A stretch of 64,000 nucleotides of DNA. It comes from Chloroflexota bacterium (GTDB lineage Bacteria; Chloroflexota; UBA6077; SHYK01). The stretch lies in NCBI GenBank assembly GCA_009692845.1, contig SHYK01000002.1, positions 124,001 to 188,000 on the forward strand, read 5' to 3'. The notes beneath the pieces were generated by a model. It made no database searches. It saw only the letters and a program-made list of their open reading frames with translations, and was not told where the DNA came from. Position numbers and translations under genes: made by a program. Positions 1-8,176 of the stretch are shown piece after piece; positions within the stretch are counted from its first letter, which is position 1, and the number at the start of each line of letters is the position of its first letter.

Positions 1-2
1 AT

Positions 3-473
3 CTGCTGTCTAACAATCCGGGGGGTGGATTCTGGCGCTTCCGGCTCCCGTCGGTCGGAGCTTTTCAAGGACTGGCTGCGTCGGGTCGCATGCAGCAGTT
101 TCCCAAGCTGCGATTTGGCTTCGTCGAAGCTGGCTCGATGTGGCTCCCAATGGTGCTGCGCGACCTGGGTCGGCGTGCCGCGGGGCGAGGCCGAGAAATG
201 GAGACGAACGTCCTGAAAGACAACCGTCTGTACGTTGCCTGTCAGATGGACGATGACATTCCATATGTCCTCAGTTATGGAACCGAAGACAATATCCTGA
301 TCGGGACAGACTACGGTCACACCGACCAGTCGAGCGAGCTTTACGCGATTGCGAACCTTAAGACCGAATCCGGTATCACCGAAGCGCAATGGCGGAAGAT
401 CGTGGACGACAATCCCCGGGAGTTGTTTGGGGAGACATTAGTAGCCCAGTTGAAGACCCTCGTGGCGGCCTGA
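3..473 (+). CDS. amidohydrolase family 2 (ACMSD-type), C-terminal part
   Basis: The frame is open from the first bases, so the 5' part lies outside the window. About 156 residues are visible. The segments FPKLRFGFVEAG, LYVACQMDDDIPYVLSYG and ILIGTDYGHTD match the C-terminal half of the metal-dependent amidohydrolase at 32297-33349, which has FPKLRFGFVET, IYVACQTNDDIPYVLKYV and LVIGSDYGHQD. The family (amidohydrolase_2, named after ACMSD) hydrolyses or decarboxylates small ring and acyl substrates using a TIM barrel with a catalytic Asp, probably the D of the GTDYGH motif. The substrate cannot be told. The next gene is a solute-binding lipoprotein, which would fit uptake followed by catabolism. 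Confidence 0.8.
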   Translation: MLSNNPGGGFWRFRLPSVGAFQGLAASGRMQQFPKLRFGFVEAGSMWLPMVLRDLGRRAAGRGREMETNVLKDNRLYVACQMDDDIPYVLSYGTEDNILIGTDYGHTDQSSELYAIANLKTESGITEAQWRKIVDDNPRELFGETLVAQLKTLVAA

Positions 474-560
474 CCGGGCGAGTCCCGACTTTCAGAGAGC
501 GCCTCGCGATCAGGAAGCCCTGGCGCCGGAATTCTCCCACGCATTTATGGAGGCATCTGC

Positions 561-2372
561 ATGACCCGTGAGTCCAAACCAGGCCAGAGTCTGCTTCGAC
601 GCATCGCACCATTCTTGATGCTGGCTACGTTTGTTGTCGCGTGCAGCCCGGCGGCGAGCCCGACTTCCGTGGGTGGGACGGGTGGTCCGGCTGCCCCCGC
701 CAGGACGGGACCGAAGGAGATCGCGATCCCCATGCAGACCTCCTGGCCGTGGATCTTGCAGTATGGCCGGATCACGGCCATCACCGGGCCCGGAGCGCTA
801 TTGGACTTTCCATAGCAATCTGACCCATTGGAGTGCCACGGGAGATCCGCTACCGGTAATGGCCCAGAAGATCCCGTCGATCCAGGACGGTGACTGGAAG
901 GTGAATCCGGATGGCACCATGGTCACCACCTGGAAGATTCGCCCGGACATCTACTGGCACGATGGCACCAAGCTCACCGCCCAGGATTTCGTGTTTGGTT
1001 TCGAAGTGGCGTTGGATCCCAGGCTCACCGTCCAGGAGCTAGTGCCGCTGCGGCCCATCGCTTCGGTCGAGGCTCCGGATGCACAGACCCTGGTCATCAA
1101 TTGGAAGCAGCTCTGGATCTACGGCAATTCGAACGCTCAGCACGGCGTTCCCGCTCTGCCTCGCCAACAGGTCGAGGCGCGGTATCGGTCGGAAGACCCG
1201 GTCGCCTTTGATGCCAGTGCGGCCTGGCGCGACGAATTCATTGGCCTGGGGCCGTTCAAGGTCGTGAAATGGGATCTGGGGAATTTCGTCGAAGCCCAGG
1301 CCTTCGATCAGTACTTTCAGGGACGACCGAAGATCGACAAGATCACCTTTAAGTTCGTGGCCGATGTGAATGTGGAGGTGGCTCAGTTCCTGGCCGGGGC
1401 TATCGACGTTGGGCTCATCGGCAGCATGCTGAAGCCGACCCAACTCACCGAGCTTCGCAATCAATGGGGACCGGGCAAAGGGATGGTGTTTTCTGACGCC
1501 ACTCTCATGCGAATGCTGCAGTTCAGCTTCAGGGTGGATGGTCAACCCTGGGACCCCAAGAGCATGGGGTGGGCGGACGACAAGCGGTTCCGCCAGGCGA
1601 TGTTCTACGCGATCGATCGGAAAGAGCTGGTGGATGTGTGGGGGGTGGGTGGCTATGCCCAGGCGGGTGAGTATCTGACGCTCGGGCCGGATGATCCGGT
1701 GACCGCTCTGGCCAGGCAGCGAAATATCCCGACCTATCAATACGATCTCAAGAAGGCGACCCAGCTCTTTTCGGATGCCGGTTGGAACAAAGCTGCCGAC
1801 GGAATGCTGCGGAATTCGGCCGGCCAAACGGTTACCTTCGTATGCTGCCGCCTGGCAAGCGCTGACTCCAACGACAATCGGGAAAGCCTGGCCTGGGGGC
1901 AATACTGGAAGACCCTAGGCATGGATGTCATCCATCCCATCCAGCCGGTTCCCGCCGGTCTCGCGGCCACCGACGCACGTAAGGCTGGGCTGTTCGGCTG
2001 GGGAGGACGGATTAGCAACTGGTACTTCAGCGTGAGTCAGCATTACGCGCAGCTCATCCAAAGCAATTCGCCGAACGATGCGAATCGCTGGACCGGCAGC
2101 AACGGGGGCGGCTACCTCAATGTGAGCTATGACAAGCTCTTCGATCAAAGGATGCAAACGCTCGCGGTCGACCAGCGGCGGGAAGTGGAATTGCAGCTCG
2201 TGGCGGCAATGGCCGAGGAGTTGCCGGTTCTGCCGGTTTACTACAACCCGCTCGGCCTGGTCGCCCGGGACGGTATCACCGGCTTCGCGACCAAGTGTGG
2301 AGACTTGAAGTCGTGCGCGGGCGGGACGGTTCTGGACGACGCCGTGACTCTCATCTCTGGGACCTCAAGTAG
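561..2372 (+). pseudogene. family 5 solute-binding lipoprotein, frameshifted
   Basis: The ATG at 561 follows a GGAGG at about 549. The N-terminus has a lipoprotein signal peptide with lipobox-like LATFVVAC, then a low-complexity linker. This frame stops near 814. The body (PDGTMVTTWKIRPDIYWHDG, then FRQAMFYAIDRKEL) continues in another frame from about 803, so one extra base near 803 separates signal and body. A second break is likely near 2346: the frame ending in the family-like tail HLWDLK and stop at 2370-2372 differs from the body frame. The fold is SBP_bac_5, which binds peptides or other oligomers for an ABC importer, but no permease or ATPase genes are nearby. It resembles the intact protein at 20990-22741. 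It may be a true pseudogene or carry two sequencing errors. Confidence 0.75.
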
Positions 2373-2381
2373 GCTGAGCGC

Positions 2382-2861
2382 GTGCCGCTTCCAACCAGCG
2401 CCGATCTGGCTCTCGTTCTCCAAATCGCTGGAGCGGGAATACTCGCCGGGGCCATCGGTTGGCAACGGCACCTGGCCGGTCGCGCGGCAGGTCTCCGGAC
2501 CCACGCCCTGGTCGCGATGGCTTCGGCCGCCTTTACGCTAGCCGGAGTCTATGGCTTCGCGAGCGGTGAACCACGGGATCCCACCCGGATCGCGGCTCAG
2601 GTCGTCACCGGGATCGGCTTTCTGGGAGCCGGAACCATTTTCCGCGCCGAAGATCGCCTGGTTGGGCTCACCACTGCCGCCGCACTCTGGTTTTCGGCTG
2701 CATTAGGGGTCCTGGTCGCAGCTGGAATGGAATGGGTAGCGATTCTCTCGACCGTGCTCGGCCTGGTCGTATTGACCGTGGTTGGCGTAGCGGAGCGGAA
2801 GTGGGATGAACGGCACGCAGCCGAGGCGATGGACAGCCAGGTCACCCAGCCAGACCGCTGA
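2382..2861 (+). CDS. MgtC/SapB family membrane protein
   Basis: This 159-residue protein has four hydrophobic segments and the MgtC signature: an early GAIGWQRHLAGRAAGLRTH stretch, then VVTGIGFLGAGTIFR and GLTTAAALWFSAALG. MgtC proteins are inner-membrane proteins linked to Mg2+ limitation, and in pathogens to control of the F-type ATP synthase. Short single-domain versions like this are common in environmental bacteria and their role is unsettled. The start is the GTG at 2382, ten bases after the putative stop of the preceding lipoprotein gene, so the two may be co-transcribed. The neighbouring Mn exporter points to a metal-ion theme, but the strands are convergent. Confidence 0.85.
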   Translation: MPLPTSADLALVLQIAGAGILAGAIGWQRHLAGRAAGLRTHALVAMASAAFTLAGVYGFASGEPRDPTRIAAQVVTGIGFLGAGTIFRAEDRLVGLTTAAALWFSAALGVLVAAGMEWVAILSTVLGLVVLTVVGVAERKWDERHAAEAMDSQVTQPDR

Positions 2862-2879
2862 CTCCCCGCGGATCTATCC

Positions 2880-3579
2880 TCATGCGAAGGGGGGCGATGC
2901 CTGGGTCCGTGGGGCGTTCAAGCTCACTAGGCACCGGTTACGGCTCCTGAGAGTCGTCATCATGAGTTGGGTTTGCCGGGTCAGAAAGGCGGAGCCGATC
3001 ACAAAGAGTCCTACCAGAGTGAACACCGCCGCGCTGACTCGGTTGAGCAGCCGCTGACTGAGTAGGCGGCCGGCCTGGGATCCAACCACAACTGCGAGCA
3101 CCGTGACTGACCAGAGGGCAGCCACGGCGGCTACCGCCACGGGGAGCGGCTCTCCGGTTTGGGCCACGAGGGCAGCGGTCGCCAGTTGAGTCAGGTCACC
3201 CCACTCGGCCGCGAACACGACTAGGAAGCTGGCGATCCAGGGAGCCGGCGATCCAGGGAGCCAGATGCCGGCCTCGCGCCGGCACCACCTCGGCCCCCTC
3301 GGTATTGAGCTCATCGGGGGCTTTTCGTCGCAGCGCCAGGATCGCAAACACCAGGAATCCGATTCCCGCGCCAACCCGAACTGGCTGGGTGGGCAGCAGC
3401 TGCAGCAGGCTCCCGGCGGCCACCGCCACCAGGGTTTGAACCAGGAACGCGAGCCACGTGCCCAGGATGACCTGGCGGGGCGGATATTGCGTTGCGAGCA
3501 CCAGGGCCGCCAGAGCGGTCTTATCGGGAAGCTCGGCAATGAAGATGATGCCGAAAGTGGAGAGCAGTAGAGCGATCAC
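2880..3579 (-). pseudogene. UPF0016/GDT1-type Mn2+ (Ca2+) exporter, frame broken by 16-bp duplication
   Basis: The reading frame from ATG 3577-3579 gives a first half with the family motif IFIAELPDKTALAALVLA (E-x-x-D-K-T). The second half, in another frame, carries the second copy FAAEWGDLTQLATAALVA. The two halves are the inverted repeats that make a UPF0016/TMEM165 transporter (six membrane spans, cation/H+ antiport, Mn2+ export in bacteria). The frame changes exactly where a 16-bp sequence is tandemly repeated (3231-3262). Removing one copy restores one frame of about 227 residues, reading from APWIA directly into SFLVVFAAEWGD. A Mn2+ riboswitch lies upstream, which supports the assignment. 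In the present sequence the second half is not translated in frame. Confidence 0.85.
3231..3262. repeat. perfect 16-bp tandem duplication inside the UPF0016 gene
   Basis: Positions 3231-3246 and 3247-3262 are both ggcgatccagggagcc. Sixteen is not a multiple of three, and the codon phase of the upstream half (position 0 mod 3) changes to that of the downstream half (2 mod 3) exactly as expected from 16 extra bases. It therefore explains the broken gene completely. Confidence 0.95.
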
Positions 3580-3654
3580 ATCGAGCCCGTACGCAAGACT
3601 GGCATCGCGGGCTGAGTGTTCGGGGGAACCCTCGGCCTACCCCACCTGCGTAGC

Positions 3655-3775
3655 GATGGAACTCGGGCCGAAGGTCTGGCTGGACTAGCGAGAGCTAGCA
3701 GGTGGAACCAGGGTCATCCCCAGCATGTTGATTCCACCCCGATCCGTGTGGATCGGTCAGTTACTCCCCTTCGGG
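3655..3775 (-). promoter_or_regulatory. yybP-ykoY (Mn2+-sensing) riboswitch
   Basis: Read on the minus strand, the leader of the UPF0016 gene begins with AGGGGAGTAACTG. It then has TCAACATGCTGGGG and ACCCTGG, and ends with CCAGACCTTCGG. The order GGGGAGTA ... TCAACAT ... AGACCTTC is the conserved core of the yybP-ykoY riboswitch, which binds Mn2+ and turns on exporters such as MntP, P-type ATPases and UPF0016 proteins. A helix CCGATCC/GGATCGG follows the GGGGAGTA box. About 75 bases separate the last conserved box from the ATG at 3579, room for an expression platform, which I did not resolve. Limits are approximate. Confidence 0.82.
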
Positions 3776-3833
3776 ATGCTGTGCTCCATTCTACAGTGTC
3801 TCGGGGCATCGGGATACGGCAACGGGTCGATGA

Positions 3834-5822
3834 ATGTTGCAGGCGCCCCGTCCATCGGCCAGAATCCGCGAAATGCGAGCCGAGCCACGTCCTCCCCGAA
3901 GATCCGGATCCGCCCCGGAGAGATCTCCGGCTGCCGAAGAAGAATCACCTGGGCAGCCACTCAGCCGAATTGACGCTCCCCGTTTGGTGGCGATTGCCTG
4001 CGCCACCACGATTGGGCTGGAAGAAATCCGGGTCTTCTTGTCTTACCTCGTGTGGACCGAGGGTGAGGCGGTCAGTCGAACGACGCTCGGATTGCTCGCG
4101 GCGTTGCCGTTTGCCGGTGCGGCCCTGGCAGGTTTGTTTCTCACCAGAATTGGTCCCCGTCGGGGCCTGTTGCTGAGCGCGGTTTGGCTGGCGATCGGCT
4201 ATCTGGCCGAGCATAGTTCCGACCTTCCAATAGCTGATCTGCTGCTCTCTGGCGTCTGCGTCCTTCTATGGGGCTGGTTTTTGGTGGGCGCGCTGGTCAC
4301 ATTGAGGCGGGGCACGGCCCTTGGTCTGGTCATCGGAAGCAGCATCGACCTCGCGCTGAGATTGGCGTTTTTCACCGTGGATCTGCCCTGGACGAGTGAT
4401 CCTCTAGCTACCGCTTGCGCTGTTACCCTGGCGGTCCTATTGATCTGGGCCGCGCGGGGTGCCGTGTTCGCAACCGAATCCGTTGGCGAGCCCACCGCGC
4501 GTCGCGCGGTGACCTTGCTTGCGCTTGGCCCGTGGCTGGCGATCGGGTTTCTGGTGACGGGTAATCCTGGGCAGCTCATGGCCCGGACCGGATCAGACTT
4601 CGGTACGATCGCTGGCGCCGCAGCGGTCGGATATGCGGCGGGGATCAGCCTGGTGCTGGGGATGACGACTCGCCCCTTGATGGCCCCCGGATTGACCTTG
4701 CTCGGCGCGTTAGGCGCACTGGCTTTCATCCCGCTCTGGCTGGGCTGGCTCGGGGGACCCGTCTGGGTCGCCGTGGCCGCGACATCTTCGGCTGTCCTCC
4801 TGGGGGGTGCCCTGCGTACTTTCGAAGGTCCAGCCACCCGGCCGAGCGCGTCGGCCACGGCAATCGGGCTCAGCTTCGGGCTGGTGGGATGTTTGGGAGC
4901 TCTTTACCTCACCTATGCGGTGTATGACTCCGTTCCGCTCGTAGCCGGTCTGGTGCTGGCTCTGGTCACCATGGGTATCGTGGGAGCGGCGCTGACGCTG
5001 ATGGCGTCAGACACGGCCGCAGACGTGAGTCTGTGGCCGATTCGTTTGAGCTCATCGGCTCTGCTGATTATCGGATTGGTCCAGGCGTTCACCTGGGCGG
5101 CGCCGGCCGGGCTGGACCGGGCGCCATCGGAACTCACGGTGATGACCTACAACATTCGCGGGGGCTTCGGAGCCGACGACCGTTGGGATCTGGAACGCAT
5201 CGCGCATGCTATTGAGCTGGAAAACCCTGACGTCGTCGTGTTAGAGGAAGTTACCCGGGGCTGGGTGATTGCTTCGGGGACCGATGAGGCGTTGTGGCTG
5301 ACCCGCCGGCTCGGAATGCAAATGGTGTTTGGAGCCGCGGCGGGCGATCTGCACGGCAATGTCCTGCTGAGCCGTTACCGAGTGGACGGGGAGAGCCTCC
5401 GGTACTCGGCCCATGTGGCGGCAGCGCTTCCGCGGGGCGCGGTGAGCGGAATCGTGCAAACGGAGCGGGGTCCGCTGCTGTTCATTGGAACGCATCTCGA
5501 GCACACCCTGGGCGCCGAGGACGTTCGTCGTTCAGAAGCTTCGGAGTTGCTCGAACTGGCTGCGAAACTGAGGCCGGCGGTGATTTTCGGCGACTTCAAC
5601 GCCGAGGCTGTTGCGCCGGAGCTTCAGCCGCTCCGGGAGGCCGGGTTCGCCGACGGAGCAGGGAGTCTGGGAGTCGCGGGGCTAACCTGGCCGACTCAAG
5701 GCCCCGTTCGGAGCATCGACCATATCTTTGTTTCGCAAGGCCTTCGGGCGTTGACCGCCCGCATCCCGATCAGTCTGGGGTCCGATCATCTGCCCGTCGT
5801 GCTTCGTCTGGAGCGCTTGTGA
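3834..5822 (+). CDS. membrane protein with C-terminal endonuclease/exonuclease/phosphatase domain
   Basis: The protein is up to 662 residues. After a polar, Pro/Arg-rich N-terminus come roughly ten to twelve hydrophobic segments (residues 50-420). A soluble EEP domain follows, starting at LTVMTYNIRGGFG and containing NPDVVVLEEVTRG, FIGTHLEH, VIFGDFNAE and a final SIDHIFVS...GSDHLPVVLRL. These match the catalytic N, E, D/N and H residues of the DNase I/Mg-dependent phosphodiesterase superfamily. The topology suggests a phosphodiesterase displayed at the membrane; substrate (lipid, nucleotide or sugar phosphate) is unknown. The true start may lie downstream of 3834, since the first 45 residues look non-conserved and no good ribosome binding site precedes them. 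Confidence 0.82.
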   Translation: MLQAPRPSARIREMRAEPRPPRRSGSAPERSPAAEEESPGQPLSRIDAPRLVAIACATTIGLEEIRVFLSYLVWTEGEAVSRTTLGLLAALPFAGAALAGLFLTRIGPRRGLLLSAVWLAIGYLAEHSSDLPIADLLLSGVCVLLWGWFLVGALVTLRRGTALGLVIGSSIDLALRLAFFTVDLPWTSDPLATACAVTLAVLLIWAARGAVFATESVGEPTARRAVTLLALGPWLAIGFLVTGNPGQLMARTGSDFGTIAGAAAVGYAAGISLVLGMTTRPLMAPGLTLLGALGALAFIPLWLGWLGGPVWVAVAATSSAVLLGGALRTFEGPATRPSASATAIGLSFGLVGCLGALYLTYAVYDSVPLVAGLVLALVTMGIVGAALTLMASDTAADVSLWPIRLSSSALLIIGLVQAFTWAAPAGLDRAPSELTVMTYNIRGGFGADDRWDLERIAHAIELENPDVVVLEEVTRGWVIASGTDEALWLTRRLGMQMVFGAAAGDLHGNVLLSRYRVDGESLRYSAHVAAALPRGAVSGIVQTERGPLLFIGTHLEHTLGAEDVRRSEASELLELAAKLRPAVIFGDFNAEAVAPELQPLREAGFADGAGSLGVAGLTWPTQGPVRSIDHIFVSQGLRALTARIPISLGSDHLPVVLRLERL

Positions 5823-5888
5823 GCACCCTTTTTGGCTCACTTCGTAAGTAGTCACCGTGTGACGTGACTGTGCTCGTTCCGATAGGTG

Positions 5889-5917
5889 TTGATCATTAGC
5901 GCCGTTTATCCTACCAT
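5889..5917 (+). promoter_or_regulatory. candidate sigma70 promoter of rsfS
   Basis: TTGATC at 5889-5894 and TACCAT at 5912-5917 are 17 bases apart. Transcription from here would start at about 5925, downstream of the GTG at 5886 and the ATG at 5916, and favours the start at 5949. The -10 match is only moderate. Confidence 0.4.
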
Positions 5918-5948
5918 GATAGAAATAGCGTTTTTCGGGGGATTAGTT

Positions 5949-6296
5949 CTGGAATCGACCGACCTCGCCAAGCTCGTTGTGGAGATGGCTTCCGATAAGC
6001 TGGCGAGCGATATCGTCATGCTGGACCTCCAGACCGTATCGCTGATCGCGGACTATTTCGTGATCTGCAGTGCCGGGTCCGAGCGGCAGATAGCAGCAGT
6101 CCGGGACGACATATTGAAAACCGTGCGAAATTTGGACCCCAAGCGGCGAATGAGGGTCGAAGGTGATTCTTCGTGTGGCTGGGTGCTTATGGATCTAGGC
6201 GATGTCGTTGTTCATATTTTTGGCACCGATGAGCGCGACTTTTATGCATTGGACCGTTTCTGGTCCGATGCTCGTCCGGTCGTGCAGGTTCAGTAG
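5949..6296 (+). CDS. rsfS: ribosomal silencing factor RsfS
   Basis: RsfS (RsfS/YbeB/Iojap) binds ribosomal protein uL14 and blocks subunit joining when nutrients are short. The family core is clear: LAKLVVEMASDKLASDIVML, LIADYFVICSAGSERQI, GWVLMDLGDVVVHIF and RDFYALDRFW. Family proteins usually start a few residues before the LAKL segment. Here that points to the CTG at 5949, preceded by GGGGGA at 5937-5942 with six-base spacing. The alternatives (GTG 5886, ATG 5916) would add 11 to 21 residues with no family match and no good ribosome binding site. A small membrane protein gene follows 12 bases later, so the two are probably co-transcribed. Confidence 0.88.
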   Translation: MESTDLAKLVVEMASDKLASDIVMLDLQTVSLIADYFVICSAGSERQIAAVRDDILKTVRNLDPKRRMRVEGDSSCGWVLMDLGDVVVHIFGTDERDFYALDRFWSDARPVVQVQ

Positions 6297-6308
6297 CGAG
6301 GGCGCTCG

Positions 6309-6491
6309 ATGAAGACCAAGAAAGATGTGATGTTCGCCTTCGGGATCGCGCTGGGCACCGCCGCCGGATTCGTGCTTGGGTCTGTGATCGCCTTCCGGGT
6401 CGGTGAAGCGGGCGTCGAGAGTGCCCGCCGGCTGGTCGAGCGAGTGCTTGGGCGAGAGCGCGGCCCCCACTTCGAATTTCTGCTGCAGTAG
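6309..6491 (+). CDS. small single-span membrane protein (YtxH-like)
   Basis: A 60-residue protein with a basic N-terminus (MKTKKDV), one hydrophobic glycine-rich span (FAFGIALGTAAGFVLGSVIAF) broken only by a Phe-Ala start, and a charged amphipathic tail (ESARRLVERVLGRERG). This is the layout of YtxH-like and other small envelope proteins, whose function is not well defined. GAGGGCGCTCG upstream gives a weak ribosome binding site. It lies 12 bases behind rsfS and likely shares its transcript. The hydrophobic span and spacing argue that it is real; no specific function can be assigned. Confidence 0.6.
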   Translation: MKTKKDVMFAFGIALGTAAGFVLGSVIAFRVGEAGVESARRLVERVLGRERGPHFEFLLQ

Positions 6492-6521
6492 CCGAGCGCC
6501 GATACTCGGTTCAGCCGGGGC

Positions 6522-6830
6522 CTAATCCCGGCCGTCGATTTTGGCCTCGACCGGTCCGGCTAGCTTAGATGCGCCGGCGAAGTTCACAGCCGCGATGAAG
6601 TACGGGTAGATTCCCGGACCGAGATCCGAGTCCGTATAGCTACGCAGAGATGACTCCAAGGTCGCGATCTGGACCATGCCCCTCGCGTGCCCTCGATAGA
6701 GACGGAAAGCATCAACTTCCTCCGGATCCGCTTCCCAGGTAAGCGTAGCCGTTGACCCCGTCGTGCCGGCGACTTTGAATTCCGTGGGTGAAGCGCATGG
6801 CCGTGCACGCGCTTGATTGAGGCTTAGTAC
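6522..6830 (-). pseudogene. fibronectin type III domain fragment
   Basis: The minus strand encodes about 95 residues ending in KIDGRD and a stop. They include STATLTWEADPEEVDAFRLY, SLRSYTDSDLGPGIYPYFI and AAVNFAGASKLAG, a complete FN3-like sandwich (W and Y landmarks present). No start codon or signal peptide precedes it. Upstream of about 6830 the frame stays open only as antisense of other coding sequence. It therefore looks like the 3' end of a longer surface or secreted protein whose 5' part was lost, abutting a plus-strand fragment. Confidence 0.5.
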
Positions 6831-6866
6831 GGTGGAATTCCTTGATGACGAAAGCGAGATGTTTGA

Positions 6867-7115
6867 GCGCTGAGACGCGTTCGGCGCCACTACGGAGTCT
6901 CGGACGAGTACCTGGAGGCCTTTCGAGTCGTTCACCAGGACTCGAACGAGGATATTCCGTGGGAAGAAGAGGCCCTGAGCTACTGGCCCTGCACCACAGA
7001 GCGGAAGCTCACCGCTGCGCGCGCTTTCCGGTATCGGCTCGACATCGAGTACCAATACGTCCTTCCCCTGCACACGGCGGCCACAACCGGGAAGCTTCCC
7101 TACCAGGTGCCGTAG
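6867..7115 (+). pseudogene. short unidentified coding fragment
   Basis: This frame has no ATG, GTG or TTG near its 5' end but reads like real protein: LRRVRRHYGVSDEYLEAFR, then NEDIPWEEEALSYW and RKLTAARAFRYRLDIEYQYV, ending at a TAG at 7113-7115. Just upstream, ATG at 6859 (MFER) runs into a TGA. One inserted C after 6870 would join MFER to LRRV in frame. It may be a frameshifted small gene or the tail of a lost one. I do not recognise the family. Confidence 0.4.
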
Positions 7116-7232
7116 AGGGCTGAGAGCGGTCAGAATAGAAGGTTCGGTCAGGCCGCAACGTTCAAGCGTGAACGGGTCGCCCCGGTGCGCTAGCATGTCG
7201 CGATTGGCAGATTCTCGGCGGGGTGAAAGACG

Positions 7233-8174
7233 ATGACGGTTTTGATCACGGGCGGCATGGGGTTCATTGGCCTGCACACGGCCCGAAAGTTTCTCGACGC
7301 GGGCGAGGATGTCGTGGTGACCCACTACCGGGTTCAGCGGACGCCCGACTTCATTGCCGACGAGCTGGGCAAGAAGCTGAGCGTGGAAACGGTGGACGTC
7401 ACGAGCCCGCACGACCTGATGGAAGTCAGCCGAAAGCACAACGTCGACGGGATCATCCATCTGGCCGTTCCCGGCCTGGGTGCCCTTCGGCCCGCCGAGG
7501 AGTACCGGGTCAACATGCTGGGACTCATCAACGTCCTCGAGGCGGGGCGGCAGCTCGGGATGCGACGGGTGAGTCTCGCCAGCTCGGGGGCGGTTTACGG
7601 TGGCATGAACGGGCCATTCAAAGAGAGTGACCCGCTGCCGATCGACTCCCAGGGCTCGACCGCCGCCTACAAGAAGGCCTGGGAGATTCTCGCTCAGCTC
7701 TACGTGGCCCAAACTGGGCAGGACGTGGCGATTCTGCGTCTGGGCGGAATTTGGGGACCGCTGTATCACAGCATGGCAAATCTGCCGAGCCGCTTAAGCC
7801 ACGCGGCGGTCAAAAGCCGGGTCCTCGACTTCAGTCGGGGTGGGGTGCCCTTCCGCGATGACATGACCAGCATGTGCTACGTAAAAGACTGCGGACTGGG
7901 TATCCGGACCGTGCACAATGCCGAGAAGCTGGCCAACCGGGTCTACAACGTTGGTGGAGGGGATCCGTTCACCAATGGGCAATTGGTGGACGCGATTGCC
8001 GAGGAAGTGCAGGGCTTCAACGTCGACCTGCAAGCGGGAGCCAGCCCCCGCAACCGCCCCAGTGGCTTTATGGACCTGTCGCAGGTGAGGACGGACACCG
8101 GCTACGAGCCCCAGTTCCAGCTCCAAGCGGCGGTCCACGACTATGTAGGCTGGCTCCGCGAACATCCGGAATAG
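7233..8174 (+). CDS. NAD(P)-dependent epimerase/dehydratase (extended SDR)
   Basis: The ATG at 7233 opens with MTVLITGGMGFIGLHTARKF, a Rossmann fold with the GxxGxxG motif of extended short-chain dehydrogenases. An Asp (ETVDVTSPHD) and SLASSGAVYGG with the catalytic-type Ser follow. The usual YxxxK is not in register: the site reads STAAYKKAWEIL, with Tyr directly before two Lys residues. The C-terminal substrate-binding part (NRVYNVGGGDPFTNGQLVDA) is typical of nucleotide-sugar epimerases, though many such proteins act on other substrates. The ribosome binding site (GGGGTG at 7219) is acceptable. It stands alone, ended by a strong hairpin. Confidence 0.82.
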   Translation: MTVLITGGMGFIGLHTARKFLDAGEDVVVTHYRVQRTPDFIADELGKKLSVETVDVTSPHDLMEVSRKHNVDGIIHLAVPGLGALRPAEEYRVNMLGLINVLEAGRQLGMRRVSLASSGAVYGGMNGPFKESDPLPIDSQGSTAAYKKAWEILAQLYVAQTGQDVAILRLGGIWGPLYHSMANLPSRLSHAAVKSRVLDFSRGGVPFRDDMTSMCYVKDCGLGIRTVHNAEKLANRVYNVGGGDPFTNGQLVDAIAEEVQGFNVDLQAGASPRNRPSGFMDLSQVRTDTGYEPQFQLQAAVHDYVGWLREHPE

Positions 8175-8176
8175 CT

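Noticed and set aside
6840-7769. Continuous minus-strand frame of more than 300 codons leading into the FN3 fragment
   Set aside because: It is antisense to the epimerase gene and to the plus-strand fragment, with no start signal; only its last ~100 codons look like protein.
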